Shown: positions 1 through 5,738, numbered from the stretch's first letter. The stretch: 6,948 nt of DNA from Methanotrichaceae archaeon (GCA_013329455.1 DUKF01000095.1:1-6948), one strand, 5' to 3'. A program made the numbers and translations. The notes: a model not told the origin generated them from the sequence alone.

Positions 1-1
1 G

Positions 2-793
2 GTCGAAACCCGCGCGCATCTGGTGGGCCACGCCCTCCGGCTCTCAGGCCGAAGCTCCGGCACTATTGAGGCGAAGGTCGTCATCGGGGCCGACGGCCCA
101 AGCTCCGCCACCGCCAGAGGCGCGAAAATGGCACTCCGGCAAGAGGTGGGCGTCTGCATCGAGTACGAGATGGCCGACGTCGAGATCGACCCGGCGGCCG
201 CTGAGATGTACTTTGGGACGAGGTGCGCGCCCGGAGGGTACGCCTGGATAATTCCCCTCGGAAAGGACGTCGCGAACGTCGGCGTCGGCACGAGACCCGC
301 CTACCTCCAGGGAAAAAGGCTTCGCGACGTCCTCGACACCTTCATCCGGGACCACCCGATCGCGAAGGAGAAGCTTCAAAATGGCGAGGTGACAGCGGTG
401 ATGAGGGGGCTCGTCCCGGCAGGCGGCATGCCGCCCGCGATTCAGAAGGAGAACGTCCTTCTGGCAGGAGATGCCGCGGGCCAGGTGATGGCGACCTCCG
501 GCGGGGGGATACCTCTCGCGATGGTGGGGGGGCAGGCGGCAGGAGATGTCGCGGCCCGGTACATTGAGGGCGTTGGCGTCCTCGGCGAGTACCCGTCGCG
601 CATCTCGACGGAGATGGGAAAAGAGCTTGAAAACTCTGTCAGGATCAGGCAGATCGTCGACAAGATGATGAAAAGCGACCGGCTGATGGACACGCTCTTC
701 GCGATGCTGCCATCCGACCAGATGAAAGCCACCCAGAGGGGACAGATCCCTAAGGCGCTGGACAGGGTGCAGGATCTCGTCGCGAACCGATGA
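2..793 (+). CDS. Geranylgeranyl reductase family protein (5' end outside window)
   Basis: This FAD-dependent reductase saturates geranylgeranyl chains, most likely those of archaeal membrane ether lipids (digeranylgeranylglycerophospholipid reductase type). The frame is open to the left edge; 263 residues are visible, and the family is usually near 390 to 400, so roughly the first third, with the Rossmann GxGxxG dinucleotide site, is missing. A GTG at 23 should not be taken as the start. Visible family marks, counted from the first codon here, are VVIGADGPSS (about 26-35, FAD contact), PGGYAWIIPLGK followed by NVGVG (about 77-96), and LLAGDAAGQV plus TSGGGI (about 153-170), the conserved second FAD motif. 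The TGA stop is at 791-793. The gene converges on the transporter gene, with 110 bases between stops. The exact substrate (phospholipid, free prenyl or quinone-like) cannot be told from sequence; the family call is firm. Confidence 0.9.
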   Translation, partial: VETRAHLVGHALRLSGRSSGTIEAKVVIGADGPSSATARGAKMALRQEVGVCIEYEMADVEIDPAAAEMYFGTRCAPGGYAWIIPLGKDVANVGVGTRPAYLQGKRLRDVLDTFIRDHPIAKEKLQNGEVTAVMRGLVPAGGMPPAIQKENVLLAGDAAGQVMATSGGGIPLAMVGGQAAGDVAARYIEGVGVLGEYPSRISTEMGKELENSVRIRQIVDKMMKSDRLMDTLFAMLPSDQMKATQRGQIPKALDRVQDLVANR

Positions 794-879
794 GCGAGGT
801 ATCAAATTCGTCAGGTGACGGTGCAAGAAGCCCACAAAACTGCCGCGGAACGACCGCGCCACCGAACGACCTTTTCCAC

Positions 880-890
880 CAATTTTTCTC
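880..890 (+). terminator. Possible oligo-T terminator of the reductase gene
   Basis: A five-T run (883-887) lies about 90 bases after the reductase stop, in the gap between convergent genes. Archaeal termination needs little more than a T-rich stretch, but this one is short, and a four-T run just before it (872-875) could act as well. Weak call. Confidence 0.35.
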
Positions 891-903
891 GAGCCGCGAT
901 TTC

Positions 904-2208
904 TCAGGTCGTGATCACGGCCATGGTGACCAGAATCAAAGACGCGGTCCCCAAAACGTCCATCACGCTCGTGATCATCGGTATCGTCACGTTGTCGGGA
1001 TCGACCCCGATCTTAACGAAGAAGTAGGTGAAGTAGTAGGTTACGAAGATGGCCAAGAGGGTGGTGAATAGCCCCGCCACGAGACATATGAAGATTATCT
1101 CGCCAAATCCCAGGGCATCCATCCCGAAGGCCTTCGAGACGACGTAGGCAAGGAACCCCAGTGTGGGGAAAATCAGGACTGAGAGAAGAAGGGTGTAGCT
1201 GAAGTTGGTCCTGGTCTCGCCTTCGGGCCTTCGGCCCATCTTGATCATCCCCAGGTGATAAGCTGAAGTGAGCCGGGAGGAGAGGATTCCGCCAAGGTTT
1301 CCGCCCTCCGCGTTGAAGACCGGAATCAAAAGCAGAACCGTGGAGAAGGCTATCAGCATCTCCTCGGTCATCCCCATGAATATCCCGGCCACGGTGGCAA
1401 GGGCCGTGGAAAGCACCAGCACGGGCAGGGACTGCCTTACGATCCTGACCATAATCAGACGACCCGATCCCAAACTGTAGACCAAAGCCGCGGTGGAGAA
1501 CATTACGAAAAGAAGGGTCATCGCCCTCGCCAGAGGATAGCTCATCATCGAAACCAAGATTGCGGAGGCGAAAAGTAGGGGGATTGTGATCACGTCACCC
1601 GCAGCGGTGATCAGGGGCACGGAAATGTTATCCGGGTCCCACCCCTTCTTGAAGCTCTGGTTGATCATTACCAAGGTGAAGGCCAAAAGGACCACGCCAG
1701 AGAGGAGACTGCTAACGACGGCTATCAGCACCAGATCGTAGATGCTCATCGTCTCCAGCCCAGCGACCTGACCGAACCCTTTCACCACAAAGGCGAGAAC
1801 TAGGGGCATGAAGAGGGTCTGAACGGCAACACCACCCACCTGCTGGCGGAGGGCCTCGGACCTTTCTAGGGGGGGCGAGATCTCGCCGGTGTGAAAGCTT
1901 GTGCCCAGCCTCGCCCCGAAAGAGCCAAAGATGTTGCCCCGCAGGTTTATGGAACTGGGTATCAGAATGATCAGGCCCGGATACAGGGCCAAAAGGTAGG
2001 ACATCTTGGCTATCGAGAACCCGGCGAAGATGTCCGCCGCCGCGCAGATGACGAGGGCAAAAAAGCTCTGTTTTACGATCTTCGAGACGTTACCGAGGGA
2101 GGAGGTGAAGTTATCGTTCGCCTCCGAGGGCATGGCCACTAAGAGGGACTGGTCCGCCCCAGCCCGAGAGAGCAACGACAAGTCTTCCGCCGCCTCGAAC
2201 TCCACCAT
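904..2208 (-). CDS. MgtE/SLC41-type divalent cation transporter with two membrane repeats
   Basis: A predicted inner-membrane Mg2+ or other divalent cation channel/transporter of 434 residues. It contains two tandem MgtE membrane domains, about 44-220 and 255-434. Each repeat carries the same two signatures: a pore-helix segment (PGLIILIPSSINLRGN at 77-92; LLLIPVFNAEGGNLGG at 292-307) and a DPDN...P..T...D helix (191-205 and 403-417). The bacterial MgtE N domain and CBS pair, which sense Mg2+, are absent; only about 43 polar residues precede the first repeat. This two-repeat form is known from archaea and eukaryotic SLC41. The ATG at 2208 is chosen because GAGGTG (2215-2220) lies six bases upstream; a GTG at 2217 would overlap that site. 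No TATA box is obvious just upstream, so read-through from the S6e promoter is likely. Metal specificity is not deducible. Confidence 0.9.
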   Translation of the reverse strand: MVEFEAAEDLSLLSRAGADQSLLVAMPSEANDNFTSSLGNVSKIVKQSFFALVICAAADIFAGFSIAKMSYLLALYPGLIILIPSSINLRGNIFGSFGARLGTSFHTGEISPPLERSEALRQQVGGVAVQTLFMPLVLAFVVKGFGQVAGLETMSIYDLVLIAVVSSLLSGVVLLAFTLVMINQSFKKGWDPDNISVPLITAAGDVITIPLLFASAILVSMMSYPLARAMTLLFVMFSTAALVYSLGSGRLIMVRIVRQSLPVLVLSTALATVAGIFMGMTEEMLIAFSTVLLLIPVFNAEGGNLGGILSSRLTSAYHLGMIKMGRRPEGETRTNFSYTLLLSVLIFPTLGFLAYVVSKAFGMDALGFGEIIFICLVAGLFTTLLAIFVTYYFTYFFVKIGVDPDNVTIPMITSVMDVLGTASLILVTMAVITT

Positions 2209-2214
2209 GTTTAG

Positions 2215-2220
2215 CACCTC
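2215..2220 (-). promoter_or_regulatory. Shine-Dalgarno site of the MgtE-type gene
   Basis: GAGGTG on the minus strand sits six bases before the ATG at 2208. It decides between this ATG and the in-frame GTG at 2217. If the upstream frame were really joined to the transporter, this match would be coincidental coding sequence. Confidence 0.6.
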
Positions 2221-2239
2221 GCCAAGATCTAGGCGGGGG

Positions 2240-2479
2240 TTCTGGTTGATGGGCCTCTTCTACCATGCCAATATCCTCCGACATCTCATCTGGAGTTATG
2301 CAGGACCTTCGACTTTCCTCGAAAGCCAGCTCTTCAAAGACCTCTCGCCATGCTGCGATGGTCTTTTTCCGGAGCGGTGATTGTTCCGGTCGAACTTCCA
2401 TATCGGCCTGCAAACCCGCGGCGCCGCGTCTCAGGCGAACCGCCGCCGTCTCCGCTATCGTCGCGAATCGAGGCGACAT
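2240..2479 (-). other. Uncertain reading frame upstream of the transporter; possible frameshifted N-terminal extension or small-gene remnant
   Basis: The 305 bases between the transporter start and the S6e stop contain no firm gene. They hold an open minus-strand frame from an ATG at 2479, about 80 residues to the C run at 2235-2239. It is rich in acidic and basic residues, with a helix-like stretch around WREVFEELAFEE. In its own frame it runs on to 2111 inside the transporter gene, where the peptide turns into a Gly/Arg/Trp-rich shadow. Removing one C from the five-C run would instead join it to the transporter frame, which is open upstream to a TAG at 2260-2262. No Shine-Dalgarno site precedes the ATG at 2479. 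I do not recognise the protein; it may be a real extension, a decayed gene, or chance. Confidence 0.25.
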
Positions 2480-2513
2480 GCAAGACAAAGTTCTGATTTC
2501 AAGCCTGGATCGC

Positions 2514-2903
2514 TCATTCAGAGGGGGCCGCTCCTAGCAGCTCGTCCACTGATTTTGCGCCGCGCTCTGCGATCTTGACATTGATCTGACCGACGTCGGC
2601 CGATATGTCGCGACCGTGGACGGACTTTCTCCTCCTGCACCCCTTCACCAAGGAATGGTACCCGGTTCCGCCGGTGATCAGGATCTTTCTCCGCTTGGAT
2701 CCGGGAAGGTCATGACGAAGCGGAAAGCCCTCGCGATCGCTTCCTCCAGTGATCTGTACCGTGTAGCCGGTCATGCCGACGGCATCGCCTTCGACGACGT
2801 CGCCGATCTTGCGGCCAAGGAACTTGTTGGCGGCGGCGTCCTTCGCCTCCACCTGGTAAGCTTTCCCGCTCTGGGGATCTGAAATAACCACTCTGAAGTC
2901 CAT
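2514..2903 (-). CDS. rps6e: Small-subunit ribosomal protein S6e (eS6)
   Basis: A component of the 30S subunit, present in archaea and eukaryotes and absent from bacteria. The protein is 129 residues, the usual archaeal length; eukaryotic S6 has a long phosphorylated C-terminal tail missing here. Recognisable family segments are LGRKIGDVVEGD (29-40), ITGGSDREGFPLRHDL (51-66) and KGCRRRKSVHGRDIS (87-101), the last an RNA-binding basic patch. The ATG at 2903 is chosen because GAGGAG lies five bases upstream (2909-2914); an in-frame TTG at 2918 lies upstream of that site. A clear TATA box lies about 50 bases before the ATG. Downstream on the same strand, the transporter starts about 300 bases later. 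In many archaea S6e neighbours translation-factor genes; that is not seen here. Confidence 0.98.
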   Translation of the reverse strand: MDFRVVISDPQSGKAYQVEAKDAAANKFLGRKIGDVVEGDAVGMTGYTVQITGGSDREGFPLRHDLPGSKRRKILITGGTGYHSLVKGCRRRKSVHGRDISADVGQINVKIAERGAKSVDELLGAAPSE

Positions 2904-2908
2904 TTTTT

Positions 2909-2914
2909 CTCCTC
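2909..2914 (-). promoter_or_regulatory. Shine-Dalgarno site of rps6e
   Basis: GAGGAG on the minus strand, five bases before the ATG at 2903. It rules out the upstream in-frame TTG at 2918 as start. Confidence 0.8.
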
Positions 2915-2948
2915 GCAACTGAACAGGGCCACACTACGGCTCCTCAAC

Positions 2949-2956
2949 TTATAAAA
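2949..2956 (-). promoter_or_regulatory. TATA box of rps6e
   Basis: TTTTATAA on the minus strand, preceded by a purine-rich AAGG that suits a BRE. Transcription would start about 25 bases on, near 2926, giving a leader of roughly 20 bases that contains the GAGGAG site. The spacing fits a normal archaeal promoter. Confidence 0.7.
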
Positions 2957-2996
2957 CCTTATCCGGGATCAAGCGACGACCAGATCGATCGCGTCA

Positions 2997-4199
2997 TCAA
3001 TCGGCAGACTTCGGCACCTTCTCTCTACCCGTCACCGGCCCGACCTCGGATATGGCGCGGTGAGAGGGTACTTCCTCAAGGTATGTTCCCTCATTTAGGG
3101 GTCTGTCCACCACCACAGCGTAGATCCTGTAGACCGTCCCCTCCTCGACCTCGCACCTCGTAGACCAGCGGCCGTCGCGGTTCGGCTCCACCCTCTTTCT
3201 CACCTGGAGATGATCGTCGTCGTACCTGACCAGGACGTATACCTGCTTCTTTGTGCCGCGGATCCTGCTGGATTGACCCTCGACGAGACCAGCCCACCTG
3301 TCCTCTCCGTCCCTGGGGAAACTTATCTTGACTGAGTTGGTGAGCCGCGACCTGGCCCAGGTGGCGATGCTTCCCGATCCGATCAGGAAAGAGAGAAGGG
3401 CTACGACGATGAGAAATTTTCTGTAGTTCTCCTCCCAGAAATCGTTACCAATTGCCGATGTGGATGTGACGTTCCCAGAGCCGTCCGCCTCAATTGAGGG
3501 ACGGGGCTCCTGGGAAGGTGAGACGGCCGGGGCCCTTTCCGACTCGTTTGTCGCGAAGGTGGCGGGCTGCCTGGTGGTGAGGGTGATGGGGATCGTCCTT
3601 GTACCCTCAGAGAAGTCGACGATATTGAACCAGTTCCAATAGCCATCGAGATAAACCTCTACGAGGTGGCTCTCCGGCTCCACCGTCGCGATGAAGGGGG
3701 TGACGCCGTAGAACATCCCGTCGATGTAGACCTCAGCTCCAGGAGGATCGGAGACTATAGGAACCCTCACGTAAGGGGGTTTTTCGTCTTCGCTCTGCAC
3801 CACCGCGATTTGAGATCGGTCGGAGCCGTCGTCTTCCTTCAGGGCGTCTTGCGAAAGACCCATGCCTTCAGACTCAGCTGGCGAATCGAACAGGGGCACC
3901 TCCTGGGATGCTGACGGCTGAGACGATGCCGTCTGAGAAGCTTGACCAGAGGAAATTCGACCATCTGCGGCCTCGACCGAGTCCATCGAACTTATTCGCG
4001 CCTGATCTATCAGCTCGTCGATGTCGACGGGGCCGTCGCCGGAATATCCGATTCTGTAGATGGGCCGCGGCCCCGATCCAAGATTGATCATGTCGGAACT
4101 TCCGGACTCGTCACATAGTGTGACGCCCATAAATATGGCGATAAAAGCCGCATACAGAAGCAAGGGCGCCATTAGAAGTCGAATTTCTCGAATTAACAT
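2997..4199 (-). CDS. Membrane-anchored PEGA-domain protein with a C-terminal cytoplasmic-side domain
   Basis: A 400-residue protein of unknown function. Residues about 8-28 form a hydrophobic signal anchor (no good lipobox at Cys29). About 80-140 is a Ser/Gln/Asp/Glu-rich low-complexity linker. Residues 145-208 form a PEGA domain (SDPPGAEVYIDG, then GVTP and a VEVYLDGY strand), a beta fold common on archaeal and bacterial surfaces. Another Ser/Pro/Thr linker follows, then a second membrane segment at 261-280 with WARSR after it, and a beta-rich domain at about 312-385 (VYVLVRYDDD; VEPNRDGRWSTR; VYRIYAVVVD). By the positive-inside rule the PEGA domain would be outside and the C-terminal domain inside; this is inference. 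The ATG at 4199 begins the anchor directly; a GTG at 4205 would add two residues. The gene starts 50 bases after nrpR, has its own TATA candidate and ends with tandem TGA stops. Confidence 0.8.
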   Translation of the reverse strand: MLIREIRLLMAPLLLYAAFIAIFMGVTLCDESGSSDMINLGSGPRPIYRIGYSGDGPVDIDELIDQARISSMDSVEAADGRISSGQASQTASSQPSASQEVPLFDSPAESEGMGLSQDALKEDDGSDRSQIAVVQSEDEKPPYVRVPIVSDPPGAEVYIDGMFYGVTPFIATVEPESHLVEVYLDGYWNWFNIVDFSEGTRTIPITLTTRQPATFATNESERAPAVSPSQEPRPSIEADGSGNVTSTSAIGNDFWEENYRKFLIVVALLSFLIGSGSIATWARSRLTNSVKISFPRDGEDRWAGLVEGQSSRIRGTKKQVYVLVRYDDDHLQVRKRVEPNRDGRWSTRCEVEEGTVYRIYAVVVDRPLNEGTYLEEVPSHRAISEVGPVTGREKVPKSAD

Positions 4200-4230
4200 C
4201 CCCACAGCCGACCCTTCGGCATAACAGATC

Positions 4231-4238
4231 TTATACTC
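4231..4238 (-). promoter_or_regulatory. Candidate TATA box of the PEGA-protein gene
   Basis: GAGTATAA on the minus strand lies just after the nrpR stop and about 35 bases before the ATG at 4199. Transcription from it would give a leader of about 10 bases or less, or a leaderless message from the GTG at 4205, consistent with the absence of a strong Shine-Dalgarno sequence. Confidence 0.45.
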
Positions 4239-4249
4239 TATGGTCAGAT

Positions 4250-5242
4250 TCAACGGAGCTCTTTCATCTTGCCATAGTCCTGCAGAGAAGAAATGGGCAT
4301 CGTCCTGATATCGATTCCCAGCTCCTCGGCCGCCACCACGGCGTTTACGCCGCCGAAGAATGCGATGCCCACTTTCCCAGCGCCCACAGGGCACCCCATG
4401 TTCGGTTCCCCAGGCTCGCTGATCTTCATCAGGCCGTCAATCCCAGCTCCTTTTGCCCGGTCCAGCAGATCACGAGCCTGATCGACCGCAGCCACCGGAA
4501 TCTCCCTCAAGTTGGCCAGCGTCCAGCCGTTGCCGGTGCTCACGGCCTCACTGACCTGCGTGGTCTTTCGCGATATGAAAACCCTCATGGGATCCAGAGA
4601 TGAGCCCGCGTAAGCTATCAGATCCGTGAACTCGGAGGGGACCCCATTTTTAACTTCAACGACGCCCGCAAAGGTTGTATTGACCGGAATTCCGCCCCGA
4701 AGGAGCATCCCGTCTATGGTGATGCTACAGACGGTGGAGATGCCCAGTAAACCTCCGGGTATTTGCAAAGCTCCCATCTCCTCGCCTTCGTCCTGGATCA
4801 AAACCCTTCTGCTCACCGTAAAGCCCGCATTGTAGACCCGTTTCATTATCTCCAGGGTCCTCTCATAATCCCTCTTGTCCAGAAGGCTGGTATTGACAAC
4901 CACCCTGTTGCTCTCGGAATCGGGATCGAAGCTCGACCGGTACATATACTCCTCGATCCGGGTGTTGACAAAGCCGATCCTGTCATCCACCAGGGCGTCG
5001 GACAGCTCCGTCTTTCCGAGGAGTGTGAGGGTGCGACCGCTGTAACCCTCCTTCTTGGTGAACCCCAGCTCGTCCATTATCTTGAGGTTATACCTGACGG
5101 CCCGCTCCCCAACCTCGTACCCCCTGTTGGAGAGCTCGTCGGAGATGGCTCTAGCACCAATGGGCTTATCCGACGCGTTTATCACCCTGAGAATCTCTAT
5201 GAGCCTCCGCTGGCTCGTATGGGGCTTGGTGAGCAGCTTCAT
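4250..5242 (-). CDS. nrpR: NrpR-type global nitrogen transcriptional regulator (NrpRI form)
   Basis: NrpR represses nitrogen-assimilation genes in methanogens and is released from DNA by 2-oxoglutarate (family knowledge). The protein here is 330 residues. An N-terminal winged helix (about 11-80; SQRRLIEILRVI, recognition-helix region ERAVRYNLKIMDELG) is followed by one NrpR/DUF128 domain (about 90-330), with GISTVCSITIDGMLLRGGIP near 167-186 and GCPVGAGKVGIAFFGGVNAV near 283-302. One helix domain plus one NrpR domain matches NrpRI of Methanosarcina; Methanococcus NrpR has two NrpR domains. The ATG at 5242 is chosen because the TATA core at 5268-5275 lies about 29 bases upstream, implying a leaderless message; the ATG at 5269 lies inside that core and the TTG at 5323 is upstream of it. 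Target genes are unknown, and an NrpRII partner is not in the window. Confidence 0.9.
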   Translation of the reverse strand: MKLLTKPHTSQRRLIEILRVINASDKPIGARAISDELSNRGYEVGERAVRYNLKIMDELGFTKKEGYSGRTLTLLGKTELSDALVDDRIGFVNTRIEEYMYRSSFDPDSESNRVVVNTSLLDKRDYERTLEIMKRVYNAGFTVSRRVLIQDEGEEMGALQIPGGLLGISTVCSITIDGMLLRGGIPVNTTFAGVVEVKNGVPSEFTDLIAYAGSSLDPMRVFISRKTTQVSEAVSTGNGWTLANLREIPVAAVDQARDLLDRAKGAGIDGLMKISEPGEPNMGCPVGAGKVGIAFFGGVNAVVAAEELGIDIRTMPISSLQDYGKMKELR

Positions 5243-5267
5243 CTGAGAATCCCTGACGGGGAAGCGC

Positions 5268-5275
5268 ATATATAT
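5268..5275. promoter_or_regulatory. Symmetrical TATA core shared by nrpR (-) and tRNA-Gln (+)
   Basis: ATATATAT is self-complementary and lies in the only AT-rich stretch between the divergent genes. Read leftward it predicts a start near 5245, almost on the nrpR ATG at 5242 (leaderless). Read rightward it predicts a start near 5298, about 29 bases before mature tRNA-Gln. Both spacings are reasonable for archaeal promoters. That one core serves both directions is inference. Confidence 0.6.
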
Positions 5276-5279
5276 CTTA

Positions 5280-5307
5280 TGCAGATAGACCTGCAGAATA
5301 CGCTGCA
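5280..5307. promoter_or_regulatory. Two overlapping TGCAG-N6-CTGCA dyads, candidate operator
   Basis: Perfect inverted repeats lie at 5280-5295 (spacer ATAGAC) and 5292-5307 (spacer AATACG), offset by 12 bases and sharing TGCA. The known NrpR operator of Methanococcus maripaludis, GGAA-N6-TTCC, has the same half-site/6-base-spacer layout but different half-sites. The pair abuts the BRE side of the nrpR TATA core and covers the predicted tRNA-Gln transcription start, so a bound protein could block both. The dyads are plain in the sequence; the regulatory role and the identity of the binder are inference. Confidence 0.45.
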
Positions 5308-5326
5308 AGCCTGGGAGCGACAAGGA

Positions 5327-5399
5327 AGTCCCGTGGGGTAGTGGTCAATCCTGCAGGCCTTTGGAGCCTGGGACGGTGGTTCGAATCCGCCCGGGACTA
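5327..5399 (+). tRNA. tRNA-Gln (UUG)
   Basis: A complete 73-base tRNA gene without intron or encoded CCA. The acceptor stem AGTCCCG/CGGGACT (5327-5333 with 5392-5398) is fully paired with discriminator A5399. The anticodon stem CAGGC/GCCTG encloses loop CTTTGGA with anticodon TTG at 5361-5363. The T arm is GGTGG-TTCGAAT-CCGCC. The first pair A-U is the feature archaeal GatDE uses to accept tRNA-Gln for amidation of Glu-tRNA-Gln (family knowledge). It stands alone between its own promoter and a five-T run. Confidence 0.97.
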
Positions 5400-5413
5400 T
5401 TCCGCTCTCGGGA

Positions 5414-5418
5414 TTTTT
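5414..5418 (+). terminator. Oligo-T terminator of tRNA-Gln
   Basis: A five-T run 15 bases after the tRNA, following a GC-rich CTCGGGA. It fits archaeal termination at T runs and suggests that the two tRNAs are separate transcripts. Confidence 0.5.
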
Positions 5419-5448
5419 GCAAGCGTTCCGATCCTGAATCAGAAACAT

Positions 5449-5456
5449 ACATATAG
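5449..5456 (+). promoter_or_regulatory. Candidate TATA box of tRNA-Glu
   Basis: ACATATAG in an AT-rich patch, about 85 bases before mature tRNA-Glu, predicts a start near 5478. That leaves a leader of about 60 bases, long for a tRNA. An 11-base palindrome CCAAA-G-TTTGG (5461-5471) lies just after the box. Confidence 0.45.
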
Positions 5457-5538
5457 AGGGCCAAAGTTTGGGTGATGGTGGCCCGGCCCCCCGAAGCCGC
5501 TAGTGAGCTTACGGGAAGATCGGACCTGAAGATCGAGT

Positions 5539-5613
5539 GCTCCGGTAGTGTAGTCCGGCCAATCATTCCGGCCTTTCGAGCCGAAGACCCGGGTTCAAAT
5601 CCCGGCCGGAGCA
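5539..5613 (+). tRNA. tRNA-Glu (UUC)
   Basis: A complete 75-base tRNA gene without intron or encoded CCA. The acceptor stem GCTCCGG/CCGGAGC (5539-5545 with 5606-5612) is fully paired, with discriminator A5613. The anticodon TTC is at 5575-5577 in loop CTTTCGA. The T arm is CCGGG-TTCAAAT-CCCGG. The first anticodon-stem pair, 27-43, is C5568 against A5584, a mismatch; the other four pairs hold. In archaea this tRNA serves protein synthesis and, in many, haem and cofactor F430 precursor synthesis through glutamyl-tRNA reductase. Confidence 0.97.
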
Positions 5614-5622
5614 TTAGAGCCC

Positions 5623-5628
5623 TTTTTT
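5623..5628 (+). terminator. Oligo-T terminator of tRNA-Glu
   Basis: A six-T run ten bases after the tRNA 3' end, followed by a further ATTTT. Typical for an archaeal tRNA transcript end. Confidence 0.6.
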
Positions 5629-5658
5629 CCATTTTCGCGAAAGACTATCCCCAAAAAA

Positions 5659-5680
5659 TTTTTATCGATAAGTTTTATCT
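5659..5680 (+). promoter_or_regulatory. Candidate promoter of the first exported-protein gene
   Basis: Two TATA-like elements, TTTTTATCGAT (5659-5669) and TTTTATCT (5673-5680), lie in an AT-rich stretch after tRNA-Glu. The second would start transcription near 5702, leaving a leader of about 35 bases that contains the ribosome binding site at 5727-5732. Which element is used cannot be told. Confidence 0.45.
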
Positions 5681-5726
5681 CTGATTAAAAGCGACTTTAG
5701 CTCAGTTCTCCAAGCAACACAATAGA

Positions 5727-5732
5727 GGAGGG
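5727..5732 (+). promoter_or_regulatory. Shine-Dalgarno site placing the start at an ACG codon
   Basis: GGAGGG within the purine run GAGGAGGGAG lies six bases before ACG at 5739. The nearest in-frame canonical start, TTG at 5760, is 27 bases away, too far for this site. The same arrangement recurs in the second paralog. Confidence 0.65.
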
Positions 5733-5738
5733 AGTCAA

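Noticed and set aside
44..862. Long minus-strand reading frame opposite the reductase gene
   Set aside because: It is antisense to a firmly identified reductase, rich in His, Arg and Pro with no family resemblance, as expected from the GC-rich opposite strand.
4093..4104. CGGAACTTCCG palindrome resembling an NrpR half-site pair
   Set aside because: The GGAA and TTCC halves overlap with no six-base spacer and lie inside the PEGA coding sequence.
4763..5341. 192-codon plus-strand frame over nrpR and the tRNA-Gln start
   Set aside because: It lies antisense to the well-supported nrpR gene and runs into the tRNA gene; no recognisable motif.
5239..5632. Minus-strand frames across the tRNA genes
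   Set aside because: They are translations of the complementary strand of two tRNA genes; peptides such as PGFEPGSS are the usual false hits from tRNA T-arms.
5691..5706. Sequence GACTTTAGCTCAG resembling a tRNA D-arm
   Set aside because: No matching acceptor end or T-arm follows, and the region carries the leader and ribosome site of the exported-protein gene.
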